Assembly (NCBI RefSeq): GCF_021372645.1
Contig: NZ_JAJFUC010000053.1
Location: 1 to 64,000, forward strand
Source of the DNA: Clostridium sp.
GTDB lineage: Bacteria; Bacillota; Clostridia; Clostridiales; Clostridiaceae
DNA length: 64,000 nt
Reading direction: 5' to 3'
Shown here: in pieces, positions 29,199-38,231 of the stretch
Layout of the letters: each line of letters starts with the position of its first letter
Position numbering within the stretch: the stretch's first letter is position 1
Position numbers and translations under genes: made by a program
Notes under the pieces: generated by a model
Databases searched by the model: none
What the model was told of the DNA's origin: nothing
What the model saw: only the letters and a program-made list of their open reading frames with translations

Positions 29199-29396
29199 CT
29201 ACATCATAAACATTGTCTTAACGGTACTAAATAAATCTCCTATAATGGAAACTATCATAAGAAGAATTATTACAACTCCTGCAATATTTGTAATAGCTGC
29301 AATCTCACCTTTTCCACTACTAGTTAATACCTTATCTAAAACCACCAAGAGTATTCCAGCTCCACCAATTTTAAAAAGAATACTTATATCATGCAT
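29199..29396 (-). CDS. spoIIIAC: Stage III sporulation protein AC
   Basis: 65 aa, two membrane segments, starting MHDISILFKIGGAGILL, typical of SpoIIIAC. Eight bases before spoIIIAD. A 133-bp gap with a palindromic repeat precedes it, which interrupts an otherwise packed operon. Confidence 0.95.
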   Translation of the reverse strand: MHDISILFKIGGAGILLVVLDKVLTSSGKGEIAAITNIAGVVIILLMIVSIIGDLFSTVKTMFMM

Positions 29397-29422
29397 TTAT
29401 CTTCCCCCAATCTATATTAAAT

Positions 29423-29505
29423 TCAATTGACAATTGTCAATTGAGGAACAAACCCCTACGGAGTTTGGAAAATTATCTATGTTAAAAAATCCTAAAGAGG
29501 ATTTT
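29423..29505. repeat. Palindromic repeat element inside the spoIIIA operon
   Basis: A perfect 22-nt palindrome (29423-29444, core GACAATTGTC) is followed by a second hairpin AAAATCCT/AGGATTTT (29486-29505). AATTGGCAATTT near 29519-29530 mirrors the left end. Element-like insertion between spoIIIAB and spoIIIAC; it may attenuate or process the operon mRNA. Confidence 0.6.
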
Positions 29506-29529
29506 ATTATTAATTAATAATTGGCAATT

Positions 29530-30048
29530 TTATATTATAAATATGATTATCATTGCTCCAAAACATACTCCAAGATATCTATAGAGCTTTATGTTTTTCT
29601 TTGCACTTTCATCAGCATCCTTTAAATTCATTTTTATACCTTCAATTGCTAAAGAGAATATTTTCTCTTGACCATAAACTCCTGATTCTCCAAGGGACTT
29701 GAAAAAATCCTCCATTATTTTTTTATCCTCATCACATAAGTAAAATTTATCTTCTAATACTAAAAATTCTTCTAAAGCTCCTCCATATACACTTTCTACA
29801 TCTCCTTTTATTAACCTATCTGTGATAGCTTTAACAAAATAATTTATAGGTTCACATACCTTATGAGAAAGATTCTCTAAAGCTTCTGGCAAAGGTGTTG
29901 TTCCACATACAATATCATTCTCAAGAATTGTTAGGGCTTTTAATATTTCCTTAAGCTCATCTCGTCTTTTTCTAAAAGTATCTCCATATGCAAAACCTAT
30001 ATAAGTGCTTATAAGAACTATACTAATTATAAAAATTAATTTAAGCAC
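29530..30048 (-). CDS. spoIIIAB: Stage III sporulation protein AB
   Basis: 172 aa. N-terminal membrane segment (1-20), a helical cytoplasmic-type domain resembling GspF, and a C-terminal hydrophobic segment. The GFAYGDTFRKRRDELKEI start is typical. It overlaps spoIIIAA by 13 bases and is thought to recruit the AA ATPase. Confidence 0.94.
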   Translation of the reverse strand: MLKLIFIISIVLISTYIGFAYGDTFRKRRDELKEILKALTILENDIVCGTTPLPEALENLSHKVCEPINYFVKAITDRLIKGDVESVYGGALEEFLVLEDKFYLCDEDKKIMEDFFKSLGESGVYGQEKIFSLAIEGIKMNLKDADESAKKNIKLYRYLGVCFGAMIIIFII

Positions 30049-30965
30049 ATGTTTTCACCGCCCTTTAAACTATGCACATTTTCAATCGTTCCAACACCAC
30101 GTCTATTACTTAAGATTATTGCTCTTTCTAGAATTTCATTATCAAGCAAATCAGAGAAAACTTTTCTTTTGTATAAATCTTCAACTGTAAAACCATGAAT
30201 TGTAGTAATTATGTTTACTCCAGAATTAAAAGCCATCATAAGCGCTTCAATATCACCCTTACTTCCAATTTCATCACAAATCAAAACTTCAGGAGAAAGA
30301 CTTCTAATTGCCATAATAAGACCTTCTCTTTTTAAGCAATTATCCAAAATATCCGTTCTTATGCCCAAATCACTTTGAGGAATTCCAAAATGGCAAGCTC
30401 CTATTTCGCTTCTTTCATCTATTACTACCACCTTTCTTCCGTTAATCCCCAAGGAAGATATTCCATTTGATATATTTCTAGCTATATCTCTTAAAATTGT
30501 TGTCTTACCGCATTTAGGTGGTGAAATTATTATGGTGTTATAAACTCTACTCCCCGAAACTATATATTTCATAACTTTCTCTGAACATCCTATAATTTCT
30601 CTGCAAATTCTTATGTTTATAGATGAAATATTTCTTATAGTCTTAACTTCTCCCTTTTCCATAACACACTCTCCAGCTATGCCTATTCTATGCCCACCTT
30701 TAATTGTGAGAAAACCTTGACGTATATCTTCTTCATAAGCATATAATGAATAATTAGAAATCTTCTGCATAATACTTTTAATATCTTCTTTTGTAGGCTT
30801 ATAATTTATAATACTTTCTCCATGCTTTGAATACACTAAAATTGGTTTTCCAATCTTAATTCTTACCTCATATATTTGTTCTTTAATGAATCTATCCTTG
30901 AGCAAATTTCCCATTGTAAGTGGAAAAATCCCTATAATATCCTCTTCACATTTCAAAATTCTCAC
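30036..30965 (-). CDS. spoIIIAA: Stage III sporulation protein AA, ATPase
   Basis: 309-aa secretion-type ATPase of the SpoIIIA complex. Walker A SPPKCGKTTILRDIA, then VVIDERSEIG, and Walker B VLICDEIG. It powers the mother-cell-to-forespore feeding channel. The start is GTG at 30965 with a very close SD (GGAGGGA); a TTG three codons later has better spacing, so either is possible. First gene of the eight-gene operon. Confidence 0.96.
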   Translation of the reverse strand: MRILKCEEDIIGIFPLTMGNLLKDRFIKEQIYEVRIKIGKPILVYSKHGESIINYKPTKEDIKSIMQKISNYSLYAYEEDIRQGFLTIKGGHRIGIAGECVMEKGEVKTIRNISSINIRICREIIGCSEKVMKYIVSGSRVYNTIIISPPKCGKTTILRDIARNISNGISSLGINGRKVVVIDERSEIGACHFGIPQSDLGIRTDILDNCLKREGLIMAIRSLSPEVLICDEIGSKGDIEALMMAFNSGVNIITTIHGFTVEDLYKRKVFSDLLDNEILERAIILSNRRGVGTIENVHSLKGGENMCLN

Positions 30966-30991
30966 TCCCTCCTCTCCCGTTCTCTTTTTTA

Positions 30992-31021
30992 ATTAATATG
31001 TAATGTTAACCTAAAATATTA
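30992..31021 (-). promoter_or_regulatory. Sigma-E-like promoter of spoIIIA operon
   Basis: Minus strand TAATATT (31021-31015), 14-bp spacer, CATATTAAT (31000-30992). The -35 fits the sigma-E pattern well and the -10 only partly (CATA). Position ~25 bp before the SpoIIIAA start is suitable, and sigma-E control of spoIIIA is known in Bacillus. Confidence 0.4.
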
Positions 31022-31051
31022 CTGAAGAAGATTAAAATATGTGAAATAAAA

Positions 31052-31085
31052 AGGACTATCTTAAATCAAACTTTAAGATAGTCCT
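31052..31085 (-). terminator. Terminator before the spoIIIA operon
   Basis: AGGACTATCTTAAA (31052-31065) and TTTAAGATAGTCCT (31072-31085), 14 perfect pairs, followed on the minus strand by TTTTTATTT. It ends the CD1247-like gene and isolates spoIIIAA. Confidence 0.85.
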
Positions 31086-31112
31086 GCATTTCTCTTGTAT
31101 TTATATATTATA

Positions 31113-31481
31113 TTAGTTATCCTTAATATTTTTATTACAATATGGACATGGAATTTCATCATTATTGCTTAGGGTAGATTGCTCAATAAAAATTGATTTA
31201 TGGCAATGAACACAAATAATCTCTTTATACTCATCTTCCATATCATTTAATTCATCTATAGATAATTCTTCAAATAATTCGTCTTGAATGTTTGTCAAAT
31301 CATCATCCATGAATTTAATATTTTCTTGAATAGTTTCTTGATTTACAGTTAACTCTTCAATTTTTTGGTTCATTATTTCTAAAATTGAAAAGACACTGTT
31401 AAAACATTCTTTATATTCTTTATTTTCTATTTTTAATAAATTCCTTTTCAAGCCTTCAATCTCATTTCTAAGCTCTTCCAT
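31113..31481 (-). CDS. CD1247-like coiled-coil protein with zinc-type cysteines
   Basis: 122 aa. The N-terminal ~65 residues are a heptad-like coiled coil. An acidic linker leads to a C-terminal CVHCHKS...CPYCNKN pair that should bind zinc. Such proteins are conserved upstream of spoIIIAA in clostridia, but the function is unknown. It has its own terminator, so it is not part of the spoIIIA transcript. SD AAAAGGAC. Confidence 0.85.
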   Translation of the reverse strand: MEELRNEIEGLKRNLLKIENKEYKECFNSVFSILEIMNQKIEELTVNQETIQENIKFMDDDLTNIQDELFEELSIDELNDMEDEYKEIICVHCHKSIFIEQSTLSNNDEIPCPYCNKNIKDN

Positions 31482-31530
31482 ATCTTTTCACGTCCTTTTC
31501 TCTATTTAAAGATGCCTATATATAAATAAA

Positions 31531-31555
31531 GTTGCTAAGCTTTATGCTTAGCAAC
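31531..31555 (-). terminator. Terminator of efp
   Basis: GTTGCTAAGC (31531-31540), loop TTTAT, GCTTAGCAAC (31546-31555). T-rich minus-strand continuation. 18 bases past the efp stop. Confidence 0.8.
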
Positions 31556-31572
31556 TTAGGCATATGTATAAT

Positions 31573-32130
31573 TTAAACTCTTTCCATATAATCGCCAGTT
31601 CTAGTGTCTATTCTTATAACATCACCTTCATTAACGAACATAGGAACATTTACTATTGCACCTGTTTCAACAGTTGCTGGTTTTAATGTATTACTAGTTG
31701 AATTTCCTTTAGCACCTGGATCAGACTGTGTAATTAGTAATTCAACAAAGTTTGGTGCTTCTACTGAGAATGCTTCGCCTTTGAAGAATTTTATTGTTGC
31801 AAACATGTTTTCCTTTAAGAATTTTATTGCTTCTTCAACCTTTTCATAGTTTAAAGGAATTTGTTCAAATGTTTCTTGATCCATGAAATAGTATAATTCT
31901 CCATCTGAATAAAGATATTGCATTTCTTTTCTTTCGATTACAGCTTCTTGTAATTTTTCAGTTGGATTAAATGTTTTATCTGTAACTCCTCCTGAAATTA
32001 CATTTCTAAGTTTAGTTCTTACAAATGCTGCTCCTTTTCCTGGTTTAACATGTAAAAATTCTGTTACTGTAAATACTGAATGATCATACTCAAATGTTGT
32101 TCCTTTTCTTATATCTCCTGCTGATATCAT
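31573..32130 (-). CDS. efp: Elongation factor P
   Basis: 185 aa, three OB-like domains, relieves ribosome stalling at polyproline. [16 protein letters not shown] is the canonical start, and [10 protein letters not shown] carries the tip lysine. The start is ATG at 32130 with SD GGAGGG 7 nt upstream. An in-frame extension to 32181 exists but lacks an SD and is rejected. C-terminal [13 protein letters not shown] is intact. Confidence 0.97.
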   Translation of the reverse strand: MISAGDIRKGTTFEYDHSVFTVTEFLHVKPGKGAAFVRTKLRNVISGGVTDKTFNPTEKLQEAVIERKEMQYLYSDGELYYFMDQETFEQIPLNYEKVEEAIKFLKENMFATIKFFKGEAFSVEAPNFVELLITQSDPGAKGNSTSNTLKPATVETGAIVNVPMFVNEGDVIRIDTRTGDYMERV

Positions 32131-32292
32131 TAAATATCCCTCCAAATTTATAATATAATTACAATGTAACCTTAACCTCAAACATTAAGTTTAATACTTA
32201 ATCGTTGACATAATACTCATATTTTATCAAAAGAAAATAATAATTGCAATTATTTCTGATTATTTTTCAGTAAAAATTTATATTTTTATGTT

Positions 32293-32667
32293 TTAAACAC
32301 TTTCTTTAGCACTTATTTCTAATACAATTGAGTTTTCATCTTTGTTTTTATTTATAATGTAATCACTTATCTCATAGTTTTCTAATTTTGATATTTCATT
32401 TAACAATTCTTCCTTATTACCTTGTATCTTCACTTTAATATACCACTTTTTATTGACCTCATTTGCAGATAAAATGTTTTTTTCTTTTAAACAATTTAAC
32501 TCATCATTGAATTCTTTTAAAGTTTTATTATTATTATATATAACCTTTTGTGCATTGTTATATACTTTTTTATTTTTTTCTTTATTAATTTTATTTATAT
32601 AAAAAATTTGTACAAAAACAAATATAATCATTAGTATTATTAATATATATTTAAATAATTTATTCAT
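32293..32667 (-). CDS. PilO-position membrane protein of pilus operon
   Basis: 124 aa. One N-terminal membrane segment (5-24), a short coiled region and an alpha-beta domain. By order, size and topology it takes the place of PilO/GspM in the alignment complex linking the ATPase platform. Sequence identity is too low to be certain. It overlaps the preceding gene by 8 bases; last gene of the operon. Confidence 0.6.
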   Translation of the reverse strand: MNKLFKYILIILMIIFVFVQIFYINKINKEKNKKVYNNAQKVIYNNNKTLKEFNDELNCLKEKNILSANEVNKKWYIKVKIQGNKEELLNEISKLENYEISDYIINKNKDENSIVLEISAKESV

Positions 32668-33076
32668 TTAAGCTTACTCCTAGCGTATATTTACCACTAC
32701 TATTTAGATTCACATCATTAATCTCAATTGAACTATTTAAACTAAGCTCATCAATTTCTTCTAAATCTTTAACTACAACTTCTCCATTATTGTTAGTTAT
32801 ATATGCCTCTTCAATGTCATTTTTAATTATACTTTCTATCCATATATTAATATCATTTGAATTAATATTACTGTATTTATTATCATATATATCATTTTTA
32901 TTAGCTATAGATTTTTCTTTAACTTCATCCATATTTTTTGTTGTAAATGGAATTAACAGCAAATTTATTATTAAAAATAATGTAAATAATTTATTTTCTG
33001 TTTTATTCTTATTTAATTCTATTTTATTATAAAATTTTTCTGGAATGAAATCTTTGTTTTTCATATATTTTTGCAT
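32660..33076 (-). CDS. PilN-like membrane protein
   Basis: 138 aa with a membrane segment near 30-47 after a basic, conserved-looking N-terminus (KDFIPEKFYNK is a PilN-style cytoplasmic peptide that binds PilM). The C-terminal half is a small extracytoplasmic domain. SD AGGAGAG before ATG at 33076. Overlaps the PilM-position gene by 50 bases. Confidence 0.65.
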   Translation of the reverse strand: MQKYMKNKDFIPEKFYNKIELNKNKTENKLFTLFLIINLLLIPFTTKNMDEVKEKSIANKNDIYDNKYSNINSNDINIWIESIIKNDIEEAYITNNNGEVVVKDLEEIDELSLNSSIEINDVNLNSSGKYTLGVSLNE

Positions 33077-33689
33077 TGATTAACTCTCCTATATTCATTT
33101 TTATTATATTTAGTTTATTTGTAATAGGTAAATCACATAGTGAATTATCAACGTATATTTCTCCAAAATCATCATTTTGACTTATTTTATCCCAAACTAT
33201 TTCTTTATCTTTTTCAACTAAGCCATAATAAAATAATCCTTCTTTAAATGATATGTAATAATAATATTCATTGAATTTTATAAAAACTTTACAATTAAAA
33301 ATATTAGTCTTTAAAATTTTCATCATTACGTCTTTAACTATAAATTGAATTGGTTTGACTTCTATATTTTTTGCTGTCTCACATATCTTTTCTATTCTTT
33401 TAGCACCCTTAATATAATATATAGAAATAATATTATTATTTCTCTCAAAATCATATAATATATCTCCATTTTGTGGAAACTCATTATTAATCTTATAATC
33501 TATAAATTCATACATTTTGTTTCTTTTTATTTCACTTGTAAATTGTTTTACATAAAGCTCTTCTTCAAGTATTATTATTTTAAGATTAGATTTTAACAAA
33601 TTGTTCATTTCATCAACTTTATCAAAATCATATTCCTCTTCATTATATATAAATAAATTTTTCTTTATAATAATTATAGATTTTTTCAT
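33027..33689 (-). CDS. PilM/GspL-position cytoplasmic protein
   Basis: 220 aa, soluble, no membrane segment. It is in the position of PilM before PilN and PilO, but is shorter than typical PilM (~350 aa), and I see no clear actin-like nucleotide-binding motifs, so it may be a reduced version. Function by context only: linking the PilB/PilC motor to PilN/O. Confidence 0.5.
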   Translation of the reverse strand: MKKSIIIIKKNLFIYNEEEYDFDKVDEMNNLLKSNLKIIILEEELYVKQFTSEIKRNKMYEFIDYKINNEFPQNGDILYDFERNNNIISIYYIKGAKRIEKICETAKNIEVKPIQFIVKDVMMKILKTNIFNCKVFIKFNEYYYYISFKEGLFYYGLVEKDKEIVWDKISQNDDFGEIYVDNSLCDLPITNKLNIIKMNIGELINAKIYEKQRFHSRKIL

Positions 33690-33735
33690 TTTATTTTCTC
33701 CTTAAATGAAAGTGCATTTTTTATTATTTACTTTT

Positions 33736-34179
33736 TTATATATTTTTATTCGGAATCTTTTCAAATTTATATGTTGGAACTAATATTATTTTTTCATCTC
33801 TTAAAATATATATGATTTCTCTTTTTCTTTTTATTTTCTTTTGCCTATCTTTATGGGTTGTTAAAAAAAAATTATCCTTGTTTTTATCATACTCAAGACT
33901 ATTATCTTCTATCTTATTCTCAAAACTTTCTGAAAATATATCTTCTTTATCTTGATTACTTAACTTATCTGCTCGATTTTTATTAAGTTCTTTCATAAAT
34001 TCATTAAGAATTTCCTCTTCATCTTTATCGAAATCATATATATCTTTATCAAATTTATATAGAGCGGCCATTTCATTATTATTTTTCATCATTTTATACA
34101 AAAAACATCCAAGCATACTAATTAAAGATAATATTATTACTGTACTTATTAAAACTGTAGCTCTCTTCTTTAAATACAT
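33736..34179 (-). CDS. Single-pass protein of the pilus operon
   Basis: 147 aa, N-terminal membrane helix (9-29) preceded by KKRA, then a highly charged Lys/Asp/Glu domain. There is no GFxxxE prepilin cleavage site, so it is not a standard pilin, though it sits where PilX-like minor components are coded. Overlaps the previous gene by 10 bases. Unrecognised. Confidence 0.5.
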   Translation of the reverse strand: MYLKKRATVLISTVIILSLISMLGCFLYKMMKNNNEMAALYKFDKDIYDFDKDEEEILNEFMKELNKNRADKLSNQDKEDIFSESFENKIEDNSLEYDKNKDNFFLTTHKDRQKKIKRKREIIYILRDEKIILVPTYKFEKIPNKNI

Positions 34180-34625
34180 TTAATAAAATCCTTTCCTTCT
34201 TTATCATGTATTATTAAATAAATTAGTTTTCCTTTTTTCTTAACTTCAAGATAATCTATATCTTGAATCATATGAGGCATTGGACCAGATTCCGTATATT
34301 TTGCAACAATGTTACCATCATAAGATTTTATCAATATGTCTGAATTACCTGATTTATTGTCCATTGAAAATAAAATATATTTATCATCTACTACTATGTT
34401 TTCAAGTCCTATATCTGGCATAATATTATCTAAATTTATATAGAAATTTTGGAAATCATTATACTCAATGGTTAAATTTACCGCTTCCATATACGACTTA
34501 TACATTAATACATATAAATTTATCCCTTCTACTAAAATTATAGTTGTCAAAAAAATATACACCAAAGATTCAATAATCGTAAATCCTCTTTTTTTCTTTG
34601 AAGTAACATAATTTTTATATTTCAT
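34170..34625 (-). CDS. Prepilin-like protein (minor pseudopilin)
   Basis: About 151 aa. Basic leader KKKRG followed by FTIIESLVYIFLTTIILVEG, the class III prepilin signal with Glu at +5. The mature N-terminal helix would polymerise after cleavage and methylation by PilD, which is not encoded here. ATG at 34625 is preferred; the upstream in-frame extension to 34652 adds nine residues before a normal leader. It overlaps the previous gene by 11 bases. Confidence 0.75.
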   Translation of the reverse strand: MKYKNYVTSKKKRGFTIIESLVYIFLTTIILVEGINLYVLMYKSYMEAVNLTIEYNDFQNFYINLDNIMPDIGLENIVVDDKYILFSMDNKSGNSDILIKSYDGNIVAKYTESGPMPHMIQDIDYLEVKKKGKLIYLIIHDKEGKDFIKCI

Positions 34626-35043
34626 CCATCCACCAACTCTTGGTAAATTCATTTTCTACATTAACCTCATTTTTCTCAACTTTAACATTGGCTACAATCT
34701 TTAATTTTAACCCCACACTATCCACTCCAATTTTGCTTACCTGAATATCTTCCCCTTGTTCAAGATCTTTAATATCAGTATTAAGTAATCTTTTTGAGAA
34801 ATCACCATCATACTTAAATCCAATATTCTCATCACTTAACAATTCTTCTATTTCTTCCTTTGAGATATTATATTTAAATTCATTAGTCAAATTATATACG
34901 CACCTACTAACTTCTTCTTCTAAAATTCTTTTTTTTATAATATCTGCATTCTGTATGCTAGCACTCATAATAAATGTTGTAGTCAATGTCAAAATCATAA
35001 TTGAAGCTATAACCTCAATCAAAATACTTCCCTGCTTTTTCAT
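34615..35043 (-). CDS. Prepilin-like protein (minor pseudopilin)
   Basis: 142 aa. Leader MKKQG then SILIEVIASIMILTLTTT, a prepilin signal with Ser instead of Phe at +1 and Glu at +5. Probably a PulI/GspI-type minor pseudopilin. ATG overlaps the stop of the preceding gene by 4 bases. Confidence 0.75.
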   Translation of the reverse strand: MKKQGSILIEVIASIMILTLTTTFIMSASIQNADIIKKRILEEEVSRCVYNLTNEFKYNISKEEIEELLSDENIGFKYDGDFSKRLLNTDIKDLEQGEDIQVSKIGVDSVGLKLKIVANVKVEKNEVNVENEFTKSWWMDEI

Positions 35044-35486
35044 ACAAATTCACCATCTTTAATAACAATTAAATCTACTCCAACTCTAATTGTTATATCT
35101 TGCCTTTGTCCATATTTATCTATAAGTTTTATTGTATCCCCTTGGGATATTTTCCCATCAGAGGTTATTATCACACTTATATCATTATTAATTATTTTAA
35201 TTTCTTTAGGTAAGTTTATTATCTTTTCTATATTGTCCCATCCTTCTATAAAATGAATTTCATTTTCACTAGATTTTACAGTGATTTTTCCATTTTTATT
35301 TTTCTCTTTGCAAACTGCTTTCCCATAAGAAAGTAAATTTTGTATTTCATAAATATACGCCGTATTTTCTATATCATGTGATAAACTACTTCCTAATTTA
35401 CTTAGAGATACACCTACACTAAATAGAATGGTTAATATAAATATACTTACTACAGTTTCTATTAACGTAAATCCATAGCTCTTCAT
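35040..35486 (-). CDS. Prepilin-like protein (pseudopilin)
   Basis: 148 aa. MKSYG/FTLIETVVSIFILTI is a full class III prepilin signal; the C-terminal part is beta-rich, GspH-like. It starts at the last base of the PilC gene stop, indicating tight coupling. Confidence 0.8.
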   Translation of the reverse strand: MKSYGFTLIETVVSIFILTILFSVGVSLSKLGSSLSHDIENTAYIYEIQNLLSYGKAVCKEKNKNGKITVKSSENEIHFIEGWDNIEKIINLPKEIKIINNDISVIITSDGKISQGDTIKLIDKYGQRQDITIRVGVDLIVIKDGEFV

Positions 35487-36628
35487 TATCGCATTCCACT
35501 TTTCAAATTATCAAATAATGGAAGTACAAATTCCAATAAAAAAGTAACAATAAAAATAGCCATTATAACCACAAAAATCGGACTAATGAATCTAAGATAC
35601 TTTTTTATTTGTTCAAATAATTTAAATTCTAAGTTATTCGATAATTCTTTAAAGCCTTCTTCTATCGTTCCGCTTTCTTCCCGTATTTTTACAATTGCCA
35701 ATGTACATTTTGAGAATAATCCTGTTTTTTCCAAAGCTTCTGTAAGTGTTCTGCCATTTAAAATACTAAAATTTATCTCTTTTATTTTCTTTCTTAAATA
35801 ATCAAAACTCATACTATCTTCGCAATATTCAAGAGCTTGTGAAATATTTATTCCTGTACTTGTTATTATTGAAAAAAGTAAAACCATAATATACTCAAAA
35901 AATGATTTCACTATATTTATTCTTGTAAATTTCTCAATATTAATTTTCTTAAATAAACACCTAAAAAGTATTATTAATATTAATCCCCACGAACTCATAG
36001 TTATCATTGTTAAAAATGGATTATTTTTAAATGTACTATTTATATCATATAAAAACTTACAGTTTGCAGGCAATTCAATATCCATAGCCTTATAAATTTC
36101 ACAAAAATTTGGAATTACTTTATTTATTAAAAATATAATAAGTATTATCATTGATGCAAACACAAATAACGGGTAAGCACTTGCATTTTTAATGTCTCTT
36201 TTTATAAAAAGAGATTTATCATAATAAACATTCAAGCCTTTTAATACCTCATATAATTTACCAGTATTTTCGCCTATATTAATTATTCCTATAAAAAATT
36301 CAGGGTATAAGTTTTTAAATTGTGCAAATCCTTCTGATAAACTTTTTCCTTGTTTTATAAGCACCAAAACTTTTAGTAAACTATTTTTATATGTTTTATT
36401 AGGTAAAATATCAGCAACCAATTCTAACGCTGCAGTTATTGATATTCCATCCTTATAAAGTTGCGCTAAATTACTTGCAATTAATGATAATTGTTCTTCA
36501 TTTACTTTAGTTTTAAATAGTAGTCCTAATCTTATATTATAAAAATTTAAATTCCCAAATACTTTACTGATATCCAAGTTTAATTTGGATTTTTCATTAA
36601 TTTTATTTCTAGCATTACTACTATTCAC
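35486..36628 (-). CDS. pilC: PilC/GspF inner-membrane platform protein
   Basis: 380 aa. Two repeated GspF domains (about 35-160 and 245-370), with membrane segments near 150-170, 205-225 and 350-372. SNLAQLYKDGISITAALELVADI and FSIITSTGINISQALEYC are the paired family motifs. It anchors the PilB motor in the membrane. Overlaps pilB by 8 bases. Confidence 0.9.
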   Translation of the reverse strand: MNSSNARNKINEKSKLNLDISKVFGNLNFYNIRLGLLFKTKVNEEQLSLIASNLAQLYKDGISITAALELVADILPNKTYKNSLLKVLVLIKQGKSLSEGFAQFKNLYPEFFIGIINIGENTGKLYEVLKGLNVYYDKSLFIKRDIKNASAYPLFVFASMIILIIFLINKVIPNFCEIYKAMDIELPANCKFLYDINSTFKNNPFLTMITMSSWGLILIILFRCLFKKINIEKFTRINIVKSFFEYIMVLLFSIITSTGINISQALEYCEDSMSFDYLRKKIKEINFSILNGRTLTEALEKTGLFSKCTLAIVKIREESGTIEEGFKELSNNLEFKLFEQIKKYLRFISPIFVVIMAIFIVTFLLEFVLPLFDNLKSGMR

Positions 36629-37976
36629 TTAATCTTTCTCCTTCTATAAACTCTAAATAATCACTGTTGGATATTTTCCCTTGGACTAACAATTTTTCTA
36701 AATCATATTTCATATTCTTATTTGATAGATAATTATTGTCTTCATGTAATTCTTCTATATTTTTCTTATTTTCATCTTGCAAAAAGTAAACTGCACTAAC
36801 AATTTGTCTGCCAGCATAACCAGAGAAGTTACAAGCCTTGCATCCACATTTCTTATATATTATTCTTTCATTCAATGAATTTCCATAATCTATTTCTTTA
36901 CATTTATCACATAAAGTTTTTATTAATCTTTGTGATATTATCCCAACTAATGCATCACTTAACAAATAAGGTTTAATACCCATGTTCTCTAACCTTATGT
37001 AAACTTCTCTTGCAGATTTACAGTGAATTGTGCTATATACCTTGTGACCTGTAATTGATGCACGTACAGACATATTTGCAGTCTCCTCATCTCTTATCTC
37101 ACCAATCATAATAACATCAGGGTCTTGCCGTAAAATACTCTTAAGTCCATTTGAGAATGTTATACCTAATTTTTTATTTAAACTCATCTGGTTAATATTT
37201 TGCATAACAATTTCAACAGGATCTTCCACGGTTGTGACATTCAAGGATTTTGAATCAATTTCCTTTAACATTGTATATAAAGTTGTACTTTTACCAGAAC
37301 CAGTTGGACCATTTACCAAAACTAATCCATTATTTAATGATATTATCTTTCTAATAAGTTTAATTTGCTCTTCTGAAAACCCTAAATCTTCAAGGTTATA
37401 ATCAAAATTATCACAATATAATATTCTTATAACTAGTTTCTCTCCATATACTAAAGGGATAGATGATACTCTTAAATCATATTTTGCTTCATTATATTCA
37501 ATCATTATTTTTCCATCTTGAGGTCTTCGTTTTTCTGTTATATCCATATTAGCCTTCAGTTTTATCTTTGATGCAAGCGTTATATATTCACTTGAATCTA
37601 TTTTATGAACCAAAACTAAGGTACCATTTATTCTATACCTGACATAAACACAATTCTTTTGAGGCTCTAAGTGAATATCACTAACTTTATCTTTTATTGC
37701 ATTGAATATTAAAACATCTTCTAACGTTCTGTCTTCCATTCCAAAAATTATGTTCTTTAAATTTTCATAGTTTTTTTCTTCTATCTCCTTTATAACTATA
37801 TCTTTATTATATATAAATCTTAAATATTCTTTAGCTTCTTCGGTTGCTTCATATGTCAAAACTATAATTTCATCTGATTTTTCTTTTATTGGAATAACCT
37901 TATATTTTTCACATATTTCTTTTTTTAGGTTCTTTGCAGTTTTTAAATCGACATCTTTGATTTCATATTCTCTAAT
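36621..37976 (-). CDS. pilB: PilB/GspE-type assembly ATPase, apparently starting at ATT
   Basis: About 451 aa. Walker A GPTGSGKSTTLYTML, Asp box and Walker B VIMIGEIRDEETA, His box TGHKVYSTIHCKSA, and a tetracysteine zinc site (CDKC...CGCKAC). The N-terminal T2SSE_N domain is readable only if translation begins before the first TTG (37859): upstream codons give REYEIKDVDLKTAKNLKKEI and later KYKVIPIKEKSDEIIVLTY. In-frame stops bound it at ~37990, and no ATG, GTG or TTG lies between. ATT at 37976 has SD AGGTGG 7 nt upstream, so an ATT start is proposed. Initiation at TTG 37859 would lose 39 residues of the domain. Confidence 0.85.
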   Translation of the reverse strand: MREYEIKDVDLKTAKNLKKEICEKYKVIPIKEKSDEIIVLTYEATEEAKEYLRFIYNKDIVIKEIEEKNYENLKNIIFGMEDRTLEDVLIFNAIKDKVSDIHLEPQKNCVYVRYRINGTLVLVHKIDSSEYITLASKIKLKANMDITEKRRPQDGKIMIEYNEAKYDLRVSSIPLVYGEKLVIRILYCDNFDYNLEDLGFSEEQIKLIRKIISLNNGLVLVNGPTGSGKSTTLYTMLKEIDSKSLNVTTVEDPVEIVMQNINQMSLNKKLGITFSNGLKSILRQDPDVIMIGEIRDEETANMSVRASITGHKVYSTIHCKSAREVYIRLENMGIKPYLLSDALVGIISQRLIKTLCDKCKEIDYGNSLNERIIYKKCGCKACNFSGYAGRQIVSAVYFLQDENKKNIEELHEDNNYLSNKNMKYDLEKLLVQGKISNSDYLEFIEGERLSE

Positions 37977-38200
37977 CTTAATTCCACCTATCTATTATAT
38001 TTTTTACATATTATGTTTTAATTGAATTAATATAACATATGTAAAATTTTAGACTAAAATTTAAATTAATATACATATTTTTCTAATAATTTCATTTTGT
38101 TGATAGCTTAAATTATGAAAATGTTTTAAACTAAACTTATTCCTATATAGATACCTAAAACATAGAATTAAACTACTCTATCATTTCTAATTAAAAAATC

Positions 38201-38227
38201 CTCGACAACACATAACATATTGTCGAG
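38201..38227 (-). terminator. Terminator after the 51-aa gene
   Basis: CTCGACAA (38201-38208) and TTGTCGAG (38220-38227), minus strand continuing GATTTTTTAATT. Lies 4 bases past the small ORF stop. Confidence 0.8.
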
Positions 38228-38231
38228 AATT

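Noticed and set aside
32131-32181. N-terminal extension of EF-P
   Set aside because: No SD; canonical start and GGAGGG fit ATG at 32130.
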